DNA from: Rathayibacter agropyri
GTDB taxonomy: Bacteria; Actinomycetota; Actinomycetes; Actinomycetales; Microbacteriaceae
Assembly (NCBI RefSeq): GCF_013249015.1
Contig: NZ_JABRPL010000002.1
Coordinates: forward strand, 62,001 to 126,000
DNA: 64,000 nt
Direction: 5' to 3'
Numbering within the stretch: the first letter of the stretch is position 1; every line of letters starts with the position of its first letter. Below are positions 37,464-46,863 of this stretch, one piece after another. The notes under the pieces are model-generated. The model saw nothing but the letters and a program-made list of their open reading frames with translations. It was not told where the DNA came from and ran no database searches. The position numbers were made by a program, and so were the translations under genes.

Positions 37464-38117
37464 TCACCCCTCGCGCTGCTCCTGCTCCACCGCACGGATC
37501 TCGTCCTGCAGATCGCGGGTGGCGGCGCGCAGGGCGCGCTCGGCGTCGAGTCCCTGGGCCCGGGCGGAGGCAACGATGGCGAGCAGGAGCGGGCCGAGGT
37601 CCTCCTCCGACTCGATGGGCAGAGGACCCTGGCCCGCGTCGACGATGCCGAGCGTGGTCGCCTTGCCGATCACCTTGTCGGCGAGCGCCAGGGCGGGCAT
37701 GCCCTGTGGGATACCGTCGAGGACGCTCGTGCGGTGCGGTTTCTCGGTGCGCTTAAGGTCGTCCCAGACGGCCATCACGTCGTCTGCTGTCTCGGCCGTC
37801 GCATCGCCGAAGACATACGGGTGGCGCCCGATCATCTTGGCGTTCATGTGGGCCGCGACGTCCTCGATGGTGAAGGGCTCGTCTCCCGCCGCCGCCAAGT
37901 CGGCGTGGAAGAGCACCTGGTAAAGCACGTCGCCCAGCTCCTCGATTAGATCGGCGCGGTCGCCCGCCTCGATCGCGTCGACCAGCTCGTGCGACTCCTC
38001 GATGAGGTAGCGCACGAGCGACTCGTGGGTCTGCTCGGCGTCCCACGGGCAGCCGCCCGGGGCGCGGAGGACATGGACGGTGCGGATGAGCTCGTCGAGC
38101 CGAGGGTGCGCGGTCAC
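37464..38117 (-). CDS. mazG: MazG nucleoside triphosphate pyrophosphohydrolase
   Basis: A 217-residue all-alpha NTP pyrophosphohydrolase. The first half has the catalytic pattern GGCPWDAEQTHESL, LIEESHELVDAI and DLIEELGDVLYQVLFH with the metal-binding EExxE...EExxD residues. It should hydrolyse non-canonical or excess (d)NTPs. The GTG at 38117 has AGGA 7 bp upstream; an ATG at 38147 touching the previous stop is the alternative. Bacterial MazG often has two such domains; here one MazG domain and a C-terminal helical extension are present. Confidence 0.92.
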   Translation of the reverse strand: MTAHPRLDELIRTVHVLRAPGGCPWDAEQTHESLVRYLIEESHELVDAIEAGDRADLIEELGDVLYQVLFHADLAAAGDEPFTIEDVAAHMNAKMIGRHPYVFGDATAETADDVMAVWDDLKRTEKPHRTSVLDGIPQGMPALALADKVIGKATTLGIVDAGQGPLPIESEEDLGPLLLAIVASARAQGLDAERALRAATRDLQDEIRAVEQEQREG

Positions 38118-38146
38118 CCGGCCATCCTCGCATCCGGCGCGGTGCA

Positions 38147-39613
38147 TCAGGCGTGGGCGAGACGGCGACGCGCGACGAAAAGGCAGCAGGCACACACGAG
38201 CGGCACCGCGGCGATCAGGGCGGGCGCGGAGAAGACGACCGCCGATGTAGCAGCACTGATGAGCACGCCGGCCAGGTTCCAGAGCAGCACCACTGCCCCG
38301 GCTCCGTCGCCGATCGGGAGCGGGATGGGGCCGAGCAGGGTCGGCGGGAGCGGCCCGCGCGTCGCGTCCACCGCACGCGCTGCGACGGCGACGACCCCTG
38401 TCACACAGGCGAGCGGCACCGCGGTGAGCAGCACCGCCCCTCCCGACAGGAGCAGCCAGGTGAGCAGCGCGCCGAGCACCGCACACCCAACCGCCAGGAC
38501 GATCGGCAGCAGCCCATGCAAGAGAAGCAGCTCGAACGGCGGCGGCGCGAGGAACGCCGGCTGCCCGGCGGTCGCGGCGGCGTGGCGGAAGCCATCGCTC
38601 CACACTCCGGCGCCGAGGTAGGCGAGCACACCGGCGAGCGCGGCGGGCACCGCAAGGATCGAGGACGGCACGACCGCCGCGACGACCACGGCCGCCCCGG
38701 CCGCGGTGAGAGCGAGGACCGCGAGCGCGGAGCGGCCCGGCGTCCGCAGCGCCCCGATCGCGTCGCGCACCGGGACAGTGAGCGCGAAGGGAGCGACGCG
38801 GACCGCTCGCAGCCCCCTCCCCCGGCGCGGGAGTGCCCGGTAGCCGTCGAGCGACTCAGCGAGGTCCCCGGTCCATCCCAGCCTCGTGGTCGAGGACCAC
38901 TGGCGTGCCTGAGCGAGCAGTGCGGGACCGCGGGCGACGTCGAGCATCCGCGGGGCGGTCGGGAGTAGAGCCGCGGCGAGAGCGCAGAGGACGATCGCCG
39001 CGTGCAGCGGATCCGGGCCACTCACCGCTGCGGCGACGAGTCCGCCCGGCGTGAGCGGAAGCAGACCGGGCAGTGGCAGTGCGAGCAGTGCGAGGGCCGC
39101 GAGTACCGCGGCGAGTATCGCCGTCAGTCGCGCCGGGAGGCACTGCCCGGCGAGCCACGCGAGAGCGAGCAGGACCGTGAAGGCGGCTCCCCCGATCACG
39201 GCGAGGTGGACCGCGGTCGCGGCGGCGAGCGCGAGGAGGGTGGAGGCGGCCGCGGCGGCAACCAGGAGCACCACCGTCGCCAGCAGCACGGGCCGGCGGA
39301 GAACGTGCCAGCGCCGCAGATCCGTCGCGAGCAGCACGGCCGTGATGTGCGGCTCGCCCACTGCGGGGCCGCGAACACGGCCAAGGAGGACGGCGGCGGG
39401 CAGAGCGACACCGGCGATGACGGCGACGGCAACCTCCGGAGCGAACGCGTGCGCGGCGCCCGCCTGCACTGCCAGCAGAGCGACGGCACGCGCGACCGGC
39501 AGGACGACGACGAGCACGGTCATCGCGGTCAGGTACCCCGCGTACGCCCGCGGTCTGCGCGGCGCAGCGGCCCTCGAGCGGAAGAAAGTCCTGACCTCGT
39601 CAATGCGGTTCAC
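38147..39613 (-). CDS. putative ABC transporter membrane protein
   Basis: A 488-residue integral membrane protein with about twelve hydrophobic segments, rich in Ala, Leu and Val, and cytoplasmic Arg-rich loops. Its ATG overlaps the stop of the ABC ATPase gene, so it is the membrane partner of that ATPase. No closer family is clear; exporters of this two-gene type handle lipids, peptides or drugs, but the substrate is not evident. Confidence 0.8.
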   Translation of the reverse strand: MNRIDEVRTFFRSRAAAPRRPRAYAGYLTAMTVLVVVLPVARAVALLAVQAGAAHAFAPEVAVAVIAGVALPAAVLLGRVRGPAVGEPHITAVLLATDLRRWHVLRRPVLLATVVLLVAAAAASTLLALAAATAVHLAVIGGAAFTVLLALAWLAGQCLPARLTAILAAVLAALALLALPLPGLLPLTPGGLVAAAVSGPDPLHAAIVLCALAAALLPTAPRMLDVARGPALLAQARQWSSTTRLGWTGDLAESLDGYRALPRRGRGLRAVRVAPFALTVPVRDAIGALRTPGRSALAVLALTAAGAAVVVAAVVPSSILAVPAALAGVLAYLGAGVWSDGFRHAAATAGQPAFLAPPPFELLLLHGLLPIVLAVGCAVLGALLTWLLLSGGAVLLTAVPLACVTGVVAVAARAVDATRGPLPPTLLGPIPLPIGDGAGAVVLLWNLAGVLISAATSAVVFSAPALIAAVPLVCACCLFVARRRLAHA

Positions 39614-40287
39614 GGGCGCTCCAGCTCGACGATCCGCGCGTCCAGGCCGTCGATCAGAACCTGACTATGGGTCGCGACAAGGAGGGCTCTCGTCTGTGCC
39701 GCACGGCGGAGCACCCCCGCGACAAGTGGCACCCGCTCGACGTCGAGCCGCTGCTCCGGCTCATCGAGCAGCAGCACGCGCGCCGGCCGGGCGAGTACGA
39801 GGGCGAGCGAGAAGAGCTGGGTCTGGCCCGAGGAGAGCTCGTGCGGGAAGCGGCGGGCGAGCGGAGCGAGTCCCAGCTCGTCGAGGCCGGCCGCCGCATC
39901 GCGCCGGGCCACGGCGACCGCGGCACCCCACGACACGGCCACCATCGCGAGGTGCTCCTCGAGGGTGAGATCGCGCTCGAACGGGGGCCTGCCGATCAGT
40001 GCAGCCACGGCACGACGGTGCTCCCCCGATCGCTCGTCCGGCGCCCGGCCGACCACCCGGACGGTGCCGGTCGTCGCTGGAATCAGGCCGGCGAGCACGC
40101 GCAGGAGCGTCGTCTTGCCGGTCCCGTTGCGGCCCGTCACCGCGACGCGCTCGCCTACATCGACGGCCAGCGAGCACGGGGCGAGAAGCTCCGTCTCGGC
40201 CGAGCGCACGGCGACGTCCTGCACGACGACGAGCGGACCCGCGACCGGCTCGAGAGTACGGCGACGGCGAGCGGCGAGAATCGACAT
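39610..40287 (-). CDS. ABC transporter ATP-binding protein
   Basis: A 225-residue ATPase with Walker A GRNGTGKTT, a degenerate signature LSSGQTQLFSLALVLA, Walker B VLLLDEPEQRLD and switch His LVATHSQ. Overlap of 4 bp with the following membrane-protein gene shows translational coupling. An N-terminal RRRR segment precedes the ATPase fold. Confidence 0.88.
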   Translation of the reverse strand: MSILAARRRRTLEPVAGPLVVVQDVAVRSAETELLAPCSLAVDVGERVAVTGRNGTGKTTLLRVLAGLIPATTGTVRVVGRAPDERSGEHRRAVAALIGRPPFERDLTLEEHLAMVAVSWGAAVAVARRDAAAGLDELGLAPLARRFPHELSSGQTQLFSLALVLARPARVLLLDEPEQRLDVERVPLVAGVLRRAAQTRALLVATHSQVLIDGLDARIVELERP

Positions 40288-40320
40288 ACTCCCATCCTCC
40301 CAGCCCGCCCCTGTCCCTAT

Positions 40321-40380
40321 CGCGAGATGCCAGTTGGGTACGCGACGCCGGTCGGAGCGTACCCAAGAGGCATCTCGCGG
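40321..40380. repeat. dispersed palindromic repeat, copy 2
   Basis: A 60-bp near-perfect inverted repeat with 23-bp arms differing at two positions (outer part CGCGAGATGCC/GGCATCTCGCG, inner GGGTACGC/GCGTACCC). It shares both ends with the element at 32081-32138. It lies between mfd and the downstream ABC ATPase gene. Confidence 0.9.
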
Positions 40381-40416
40381 AGCGGTGGCGGGGGCTCTCG
40401 GAGAGCGGAGGACGGG

Positions 40417-43400
40417 TTAGACGGGGACCGGCTCGGGGAAGATCGCGTCCAGGAGCGACGCGACCCACTGAATGAGGGCGCGGTCGTTGAGCGGCACGCC
40501 GTCGAGCACCGGCATCGGCACGACGACCGCATCGGCCTGCTGGAGGTACTTCGCACTCGGGTACATCCGGCGCAAACGCACCTGGATCGAGTCGGGCAGG
40601 TGCGCGGGAGCGACGCGGACGTTCGAGCCCATCGCGACCAGGTCGCTGAGGCCCGCCTTCTGCGCGCGCATGCGCAACCGCGACACCAGGATGAGGTTCT
40701 CGACCGCCTCGGGCAGCTCGCCGTACCGGTCGGTGAGCTCTTCGACGACCAGGTCGATGCTCCCCTCCTTCGCGGTCGGCGACGACGCAGCCGAGAGCTT
40801 CTGGTATGCCTCCAGCCGTAGGCGCTCGCTGTCCACGTACTCCTCCGGGATCCGGGCATCGACGGGCAGCTCGAGCCGCAGCTCCGTCTGCCCCTCGGCG
40901 ACCTCGCCGCGGAAGGTGTCGACGGCCTCGCCGATCATCCGCAGGTAGAGGTCGAAGCCCACACCCTGGATGTGACCAGACTGCTCGCCGCCGAGCAGGT
41001 TGCCGGCGCCGCGAATCTCGAGGTCTTTGAGCGCGATCTGCATGCCGCCGCCGAGGTCGGAGTTGGCGGAGAGGGTGTGCAGCCGGTCGTGCGCGGTCTC
41101 ACTGAGCGGCGTCGTCTCGTCGTAGAGCAGGTAGGCATAGGCGCGCTCCCGCCCACGACCGACACGCCCACGCAGCTGGTGCAACTGCGACAGCCCGTAC
41201 TTGTCGGCGCGATCAACGATGAGGGTGTTCGCGTTCGGGATGTCGAGACCGGTCTCAACGATGGTGGTCGAGACGAGCACGTCGAACTTGCGTTCCCAGA
41301 AGTCGACGATGATCCGCTCCAGCTGGGCCTCGCTGAGCTTGCCGTGGGCGACGGCGATGCGCGCCTCCGGCACCAGTTCGGCGAGCTGGGAGGCGGCACG
41401 GTTGATCGTCGAGACCCGGTTGTGCACGAAGAACACCTGCCCCTCGCGCAGTAGCTCGCGCCGGATTGCAGCTGAGATCTGCTTCTCAGAATACGGGCCG
41501 ACGAAGGTGAGAATCGGGTGGCGCTCCTCGGGCGGAGTAGCGAGAGTCGACATTTCGCGGATGCCCGTCACCGCCATTTCGAGCGTCCGCGGGATCGGCG
41601 TGGCGCTCATCGAGAGGATGTCGACGTTCTTTTTCAGCGCCTTCAGCTTGTCCTTGTGCTCGACACCAAAGCGCTGCTCCTCATCGATCACGAGCAGACC
41701 CAGGTCTTTGAAGACGATGGTGTCGCTGAGGAGCCGGTGGGTCGCGATAACCATGTCGACTGTGCCGTCGGCGAGGCCCTCGATCGTCTCCTTCGACTCC
41801 TTCGCGCTCTGAAAACGACTCAGGGCTCTCAGGTGCACGGGGAAACCGGCGAAACGCTCCTGGAATGTCTCGAGGTGCTGACGCACGAGCAGCGTGGTCG
41901 GTACGAGCATCGCGACCTGCTTGCCGTCCTGGATCGCTTTGAACGCCGCGCGCACGGCGACCTCGGTCTTGCCGAAGCCGACATCGCCCGAAAGCAGGCG
42001 GTCCATCGGGATTGGCCGCTCCATGTCGGCCTTGACCTCGTCGATCACGGTGAGTTGGTCGGGTGTCTCGGCGAAGGGGAACGCCTCCTCCAGCTCCCGC
42101 TGCCACGGGGTATCCGGCGGGAACGCGTGCCCGCGCGAGGCCATCCGTGCGGAGTAGAGCTTCACCAATTCGACGGCGATGTCACGGACGGCGCGACGCG
42201 CCTTGCTCTTGGCCTGCGCCCAGTCACTCCCGCCCATCTTGCTCAGCGCCGGGGCCTCGCCGCCGACATAGCGCGAGAGCAGGTCGAGCTGATCGGTGGG
42301 GACGAGAAGCTTGTCTCCTGGGAAGCCGCGCTTGCTCGGCGCGTACTCGAGCACCAGATACTCGCGGCGGGTCTTCACGGCGTTGCGGCCTCCGCTGGAG
42401 ACCTCGCGCTGCGAGAGCTCGACGAAGCGGCCGATGCCGTGGGTGGCGTGCACGACGTAGTCGCCGGGGGTGAGCTGCAGCGGATCGACGACGTTCTTGC
42501 GGCGCGACGCAAGCTTCTTCACGGCGCGGGAGTCGTAGCCGACGGCACGGCCGTAGAACTCGGTGTCGGTGAGCAGAGCGAGCTTCGCCTCCTCGACCTC
42601 GAAGCCGTGGTCGACGGACGCCTGCACGACGTAAGCCAGGCCGGTCTCCAAGCCCGCGGGCAGGTCGGGGACGATCCGCGCGGCGACCTCGTGCTCGGCG
42701 AGCACCTGATCGGTGCGCTCGACCGTGCCCACGCCCGGGGCGGTCAGGACGACAGTCCAGCCCTCGGCGAGGCGCGCGCGGACGTGCGCAAGAGCGCTCT
42801 CGACGCTCGCGCCGAAGCCGGGGACGGGCTCGCCCTCAACCCGCACGGCGAGGATCTCGTCGATGCCAAGCTCCTCCGGCAGCACCTCGGCCTCGCCCGC
42901 GGCGGGGCCCTGGCGGAAGGTACTCATCGTCCACCACGGGTGGTCGGGAGCGTCGGCGCCGGGAGCGCTGAACTTCACGGAGTCGCGCAGCGCGCCCAGC
43001 GACATGAACTCGCCCGAGGCAAGGTCGATCGGCGCCTCCGCCCCGGCGGTCGCCGCACTCCACGCCGCCTGGAGGAACTCGCGGTTCGTCTCGGCGAGGC
43101 TGATCGCGCGGGTCGCGACGCGCTCGGGGGCGAGCACGGCCACGGCAGCACCCTCGGGCAGGTAGTGCGAGACGGGGACGAGCCGCTCCAGCAGCGCCGG
43201 CGCCAGCGACTCCATGCCCTCGACCGGGATGCCCTCGGCGATCTTCGCGAGCATCGCTGACAGACTGGGGAACTCGTGCAGCATCTCGCGCGCCCGCTGC
43301 CGCACCGCGGGCGCCAGCAGCAACTCGCGGCTCGGCGGCAGGACCACGGAATCGGCCTCGCCCGGGAGCGAACGTTGATCGGCCACCGAGAAGCCGCGGA

Positions 43401-44028
43401 TGGAGTCGACCTCGTCGCCGAAGAAGTCCACGCGGCTCGGGTGCTCGGCCACGGCCGGGAACACGTCGAGGATGCCGCCGCGCACCGCGAACTCACCGCG
43501 GCGGGTGACCATGTCGACTCGGGCGTAAGCGAGATCGACCAGCTCGGCCGAGATCCGGCCCAGGTCATAGCCCCGCGCGCCCTTCACCAGGCGGATCGGC
43601 TCGATGTCGGCCAGGTTGTCGGCGACCGGCTGCAGGGCGGCGCGCACCGAGGCCACGACCACCAGCGGACGCTCCCCCGTCCAGTGCTTCATCCTCCGCA
43701 GCGCATCGAGGCGACGGCCGACGATCTCGGCGCTCGGGCTCAGGCGCTCGTGCGGGAGCGTCTCCCAGGCGGGGAACTCGACGACATCCGCTTCGGGGAG
43801 GACACAGCCCAGAGAGGCGCGGACGTTCTCGGAGTCGCGGCCGGTCGCCGTCACGACGAGCACGGCCTGCGGATGTCCCGCCTCCGCCCGGCGCCCGAGC
43901 AAGCCCGCGAGCAGAGGGACCCGGAGGCCGTCGGCGACCGAGAAGTCGGCGTCCCGCACCGCGTACGCCAGAGCATCGTCAAACGTGGAGGCGCGCGACA
44001 GCGCCGAGATGATCTCGTTGAGAGGCAC
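40417..44028 (-). CDS. mfd: transcription-repair coupling factor (Mfd)
   Basis: A 1203-residue translocase that releases stalled RNA polymerase and recruits UvrA. It has the UvrB-homology module (VVEFPAWETLPHERLSP, then REGEFAVRGGILDVFP-like), the RNA polymerase-interacting domain (GDYVVHATHGIGRFVEL), and a RecG-type motor (Walker A LLSGDVGFGKTEV, DEEQRFG, SATPIPRT, VGRGRERAYAYLLY). A TRCF C-terminal domain follows. The GTG at 44028 gives a normal-length N-terminus; a frame to 44148 adds 40 low-complexity residues. Confidence 0.96.
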   Translation of the reverse strand: MPLNEIISALSRASTFDDALAYAVRDADFSVADGLRVPLLAGLLGRRAEAGHPQAVLVVTATGRDSENVRASLGCVLPEADVVEFPAWETLPHERLSPSAEIVGRRLDALRRMKHWTGERPLVVVASVRAALQPVADNLADIEPIRLVKGARGYDLGRISAELVDLAYARVDMVTRRGEFAVRGGILDVFPAVAEHPSRVDFFGDEVDSIRGFSVADQRSLPGEADSVVLPPSRELLLAPAVRQRAREMLHEFPSLSAMLAKIAEGIPVEGMESLAPALLERLVPVSHYLPEGAAVAVLAPERVATRAISLAETNREFLQAAWSAATAGAEAPIDLASGEFMSLGALRDSVKFSAPGADAPDHPWWTMSTFRQGPAAGEAEVLPEELGIDEILAVRVEGEPVPGFGASVESALAHVRARLAEGWTVVLTAPGVGTVERTDQVLAEHEVAARIVPDLPAGLETGLAYVVQASVDHGFEVEEAKLALLTDTEFYGRAVGYDSRAVKKLASRRKNVVDPLQLTPGDYVVHATHGIGRFVELSQREVSSGGRNAVKTRREYLVLEYAPSKRGFPGDKLLVPTDQLDLLSRYVGGEAPALSKMGGSDWAQAKSKARRAVRDIAVELVKLYSARMASRGHAFPPDTPWQRELEEAFPFAETPDQLTVIDEVKADMERPIPMDRLLSGDVGFGKTEVAVRAAFKAIQDGKQVAMLVPTTLLVRQHLETFQERFAGFPVHLRALSRFQSAKESKETIEGLADGTVDMVIATHRLLSDTIVFKDLGLLVIDEEQRFGVEHKDKLKALKKNVDILSMSATPIPRTLEMAVTGIREMSTLATPPEERHPILTFVGPYSEKQISAAIRRELLREGQVFFVHNRVSTINRAASQLAELVPEARIAVAHGKLSEAQLERIIVDFWERKFDVLVSTTIVETGLDIPNANTLIVDRADKYGLSQLHQLRGRVGRGRERAYAYLLYDETTPLSETAHDRLHTLSANSDLGGGMQIALKDLEIRGAGNLLGGEQSGHIQGVGFDLYLRMIGEAVDTFRGEVAEGQTELRLELPVDARIPEEYVDSERLRLEAYQKLSAASSPTAKEGSIDLVVEELTDRYGELPEAVENLILVSRLRMRAQKAGLSDLVAMGSNVRVAPAHLPDSIQVRLRRMYPSAKYLQQADAVVVPMPVLDGVPLNDRALIQWVASLLDAIFPEPVPV

Positions 44029-44131
44029 GGAGGCGAGTTTACGGTGCTCATTGAGCGCCGGTCCCTGCCCGGCGCTGCGCGGTTGGCCTAGGGAGGTGGT
44101 CGCGTCTCGCGGAGCGTCCTGCGTTCGGCTG

Positions 44132-44159
44132 CTCAGAATCGCTGGCACTCGATTCTGAG
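44132..44159. terminator. 10-bp stem hairpin between pth and mfd
   Basis: CTCAGAATCG/CGATTCTGAG with an 8-nt loop. It lies 48 bp after the pth stop and 104 bp before the chosen mfd start. It has no U-tract, so it may be a terminator, attenuator or protein-binding palindrome. Confidence 0.5.
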
Positions 44160-44206
44160 TCGCGCCTTGTGGAGCGCGCGAAGCGGGGGCGGTGAGGGAA
44201 CCCTGG

Positions 44207-44791
44207 TTAGGGGCGGGTGTGGAACTTGAGTTGGGCGGACGCGAGGCCGGAGTCGGCGATCAGTTCGACGGCGTCGGCCGCGTCCGAGACGAGCAGCGGT
44301 AGCGCCTCACGCTCCGGACCGGCGAAGTCACGGAGGACGAAGTCGGCGGCCTGCTGGCGACCGGGCGGGCGGCCGATGCCGACCCGAACCCGCAGGAACT
44401 TCGCTCCGCCTGTCGCCGCGAGGATGTCACGGATACCGTTGTGGCCCCCGTGGCCGCCGCCCTGCTTCAACCGCAGGGTGTCGAAGGGGATGTCCAGCTC
44501 GTCGTGCACGACGATCAGGTGCGACGGGTCGAGCGAGAAGAAGTCGAGGAGCTGCGCCGTCGGTCCGCCCGAGACGTTCATGAAGCTGTTGGCCTTGCCG
44601 AGCACCAGCTTCGGGCCGCCGGGCCGGAGGAACCCCTCGGCGACCACGGCGTTCGCACGGTTGTGTCGGCGGAACGAGCCGCCGATCCGCGTCGCGAGTT
44701 CGTCGAGCACCATCTGGCCGACGTTGTGCCGGTTGCGCGCGTACTGCGCACCCGGGTTGCCCAGTCCAACGACCAGCCAGGTCTCGCCCAT
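44207..44791 (-). CDS. pth: peptidyl-tRNA hydrolase
   Basis: A 194-residue enzyme that releases peptides from peptidyl-tRNA. It starts MGETWLVVGLGNPGAQYARNRHNVG, with the catalytic His in RHNVG. Other conserved parts are KANSFMNVSGG and VVHDELDIPFDTLRLKQGGGHGGHNG. rplY lies upstream and mfd downstream on the same strand, the usual actinobacterial neighbours. Confidence 0.97.
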   Translation of the reverse strand: MGETWLVVGLGNPGAQYARNRHNVGQMVLDELATRIGGSFRRHNRANAVVAEGFLRPGGPKLVLGKANSFMNVSGGPTAQLLDFFSLDPSHLIVVHDELDIPFDTLRLKQGGGHGGHNGIRDILAATGGAKFLRVRVGIGRPPGRQQAADFVLRDFAGPEREALPLLVSDAADAVELIADSGLASAQLKFHTRP

Positions 44792-44844
44792 GTCGTTCCT
44801 CTTCCTCAGGTTCCGGCAGAGAAACGCTCCGCCAGACACGGAAC

Positions 44845-44871
44845 GGGCCCGCCGCGATCGCGAGCGGGCCC
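44845..44871 (-). terminator. GC-rich hairpin after rplY
   Basis: An 8-bp stem GGGCCCGC/GCGGGCCC with an 11-nt loop begins 21 bp after the rplY stop and lies in the 100-bp gap before pth. Confidence 0.6.
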
Positions 44872-44891
44872 GTCCTCACCGGTCGTGCGGA

Positions 44892-45500
44892 CTACTCCGC
44901 CTTCTCTGCGACGACGTCGCCCGAGGCGGGAGTCTCGTCCTCGTCGCCCAGGTCCTGCTCGACCTCGGCGGTGACGTTGACGATGAGTACCTCGGCGTCG
45001 GTGACGAGGGTGGCACCCTCCGGCAGCATGACGTCGGCTGCCGAGATCTGGGTGCCGGCCTCGAGGCCCTCGACCGAGACGACGATGTTCTGCGGGATGC
45101 GCGTGGCGTCGACCTCGAGCGAGAGCGTGTTCGACTCGATCGAGACGAGCGTGCCGGGAGCGGCGTCGCCCTCGATGTGCACCGGAATGTCGACCTCCAC
45201 CTTCTCGCCCTTGTTGATGACGACGAGGTCGATGTGCTCAATGATCTGGCGGACCGGGTCGCGCTGGATGTCCTTCACCAGGGTGGTCTGCTCTGCGCCC
45301 TCGATGTCGAGTTCGAGAATCGCGTTCGCCTTACGGGTAAGCAGCAGAACCTGGTGGCCCGGGAGAGTGAGGTGCTGGGGCTCGGTGCCGTGGCCGTAGA
45401 GGACAGCGGGGATCTTGTTCTGCGCGCGGATCTTGCGGGCGGCGCCCTTGCCGAACGAGGTGCGGACCTCGACGACAACCTTGTTGGTCAGTTCAGCCAT
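44892..45500 (-). CDS. rplY: 50S ribosomal protein L25 (long CTC form)
   Basis: A 202-residue ribosomal protein that binds 5S rRNA. The N-terminal L25 domain (KGAARKIRAQNKIPAVLYGHG) and the C-terminal TL5/CTC beta domain (EVDIPVHIEGDAAPGTLVSIE) are both present, followed by an acidic tail. An AGGAGAA ribosome-binding site precedes ATG 45500. Confidence 0.96.
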   Translation of the reverse strand: MAELTNKVVVEVRTSFGKGAARKIRAQNKIPAVLYGHGTEPQHLTLPGHQVLLLTRKANAILELDIEGAEQTTLVKDIQRDPVRQIIEHIDLVVINKGEKVEVDIPVHIEGDAAPGTLVSIESNTLSLEVDATRIPQNIVVSVEGLEAGTQISAADVMLPEGATLVTDAEVLIVNVTAEVEQDLGDEDETPASGDVVAEKAE

Positions 45501-45646
45501 GATGTTCTCCTTGGGCGACGCACAGCGCCACCGGATCGGGTCGTGGCCGACGGCCACGGACGGGTTTCGACTCGAACGCAGGTCAGCGTGAGGAAAAGTC
45601 CGTGGCGCCCAGGAGGGGCCTCGCCTACTTCCACCGCGTCGATCAC

Positions 45647-45662
45647 GGATGCACGTGCATCC
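45647..45662. promoter_or_regulatory. perfect 16-bp palindrome between rplY and the GST gene
   Basis: GGATGCACGTGCATCC is self-complementary without a spacer. It lies about 145 bp upstream of rplY and 114 bp upstream of the divergent GST gene, a good place for a dimeric regulator. Its binding protein is unknown. Confidence 0.5.
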
Positions 45663-45775
45663 CTCGCCGAAGTTCAGCTGCCGATCCTACCCGGCGTCCG
45701 CCCTGCCCGCCAGCAGGCCGCGGGGACGTTCCGCTCAGACGACGCACGTCCAGGCCCACTGACTACCGTTCCCCT

Positions 45776-46792
45776 ATGACGAGTGATGACTTCGGCTCCT
45801 ACGTCGAAAAGAACGGCTTCCACCGCGACACCACTTACATTCCCACGCGGATCACCGCCGATGGCCGCGACGGCTACCCGGTCGAGGCGGGGCGCTATCG
45901 TCTCGTGGTTTCCCGCGCCTGCCCGTGGGCGAATCGCGCCGTCATCGTGCGACGGCTGCTCGGACTCGAGGACGCCCTGTCGATGGGGATCTGCGGACCG
46001 ACTCACGATAAGCGCAGCTGGACCTTTGACCTCGATCCGGGCGGCGTCGATCCCGTTCTCGGCATTCCGCGCCTGCAGGACGCGTTCTTCGCCCGCTTCC
46101 CCGACTACCCGCGCGGGATCACCGTGCCGGCCCTCGTGGACATCCCGAGCGGGCAGGTCGTCACCAACGACTACCCCGTGATGACGCTCGATTTCTCCAC
46201 CGAGTGGACCGCCTTCCACCGCGAGGGCGCCCCCGACCTCTACCCCCAGGAGCACCGGGACGAGATCGACGAGGTCGCGGAGGTGGTCTTCCACGACGTC
46301 AATAACGGCGTCTACATGTGCGGTTTCGCGGGTTCGCAGCGCTCCTACGAGCGGGCCTACGACCGCCTCTGGGCGCGCCTTGACTGGCTGGAGGAGCGGC
46401 TGAGCACCCGCCGCTACCTGGTCGGCGACACCATCACCGAGGCCGACATCCGCCTGTTCACCACGCTCGCCCGCTTCGACGTCGTCTACTACAGCCACTT
46501 CAAGGCCAACCGGAACCTGCTCTCGGCGATGCCCGCGCTCTGGGGTTACGCGCGGGACCTGTTCGCCACTCCGGGATTCGGCGACACCATCGACTTCGTG
46601 CACATCAAGTCGCACTACTACGAGGTGCAGCGCGACATCAATCCAACCGGAGTGGTGCCGAAGGGGCCTGACCTGTCCGGCTGGCTCGTCCCCTCTGGCC
46701 GCGAGGAGCTGGGCGGGCGTCCATTCGGCGACGGCACTCCCCCGCCCCCGCCGCTCCCGAGCGAGCAGGTCCCCGCGGGGCACGGGGCCTGA
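45776..46792 (+). CDS. Xi-class glutathione transferase-like protein (glutathionyl-/mycothiol-hydroquinone reductase family)
   Basis: A 338-residue protein of the Xi-class GST family. The N-terminal thioredoxin fold carries the active-site motif RACPWANR with the catalytic Cys. The C-terminal helical domain has the expected YLVGDTITEADIRLFTTLARFD and HIKSHYY segments. Family members reduce glutathionyl-hydroquinones or chlorohydroquinone adducts. Actinobacteria of this kind make mycothiol rather than glutathione, so the thiol cofactor is likely mycothiol (inference). A Pro-rich tail ends the protein. Confidence 0.9.
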   Translation: MTSDDFGSYVEKNGFHRDTTYIPTRITADGRDGYPVEAGRYRLVVSRACPWANRAVIVRRLLGLEDALSMGICGPTHDKRSWTFDLDPGGVDPVLGIPRLQDAFFARFPDYPRGITVPALVDIPSGQVVTNDYPVMTLDFSTEWTAFHREGAPDLYPQEHRDEIDEVAEVVFHDVNNGVYMCGFAGSQRSYERAYDRLWARLDWLEERLSTRRYLVGDTITEADIRLFTTLARFDVVYYSHFKANRNLLSAMPALWGYARDLFATPGFGDTIDFVHIKSHYYEVQRDINPTGVVPKGPDLSGWLVPSGREELGGRPFGDGTPPPPPLPSEQVPAGHGA

Positions 46793-46843
46793 GCAGGCGG
46801 TCCTGAGCAGGCGGTCCTGAGCAGGCGGTCCTGAGCAGGCGGA
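46788..46843. repeat. four tandem copies of a 14-bp unit CCTGAGCAGGCGGT
   Basis: Three perfect copies and a fourth ending in A instead of T. The array covers the stop codon of the GST gene and ends 20 bp before the next gene. Confidence 0.9.
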
Positions 46844-46863
46844 GTCGTCGGGAGGACCACCCC

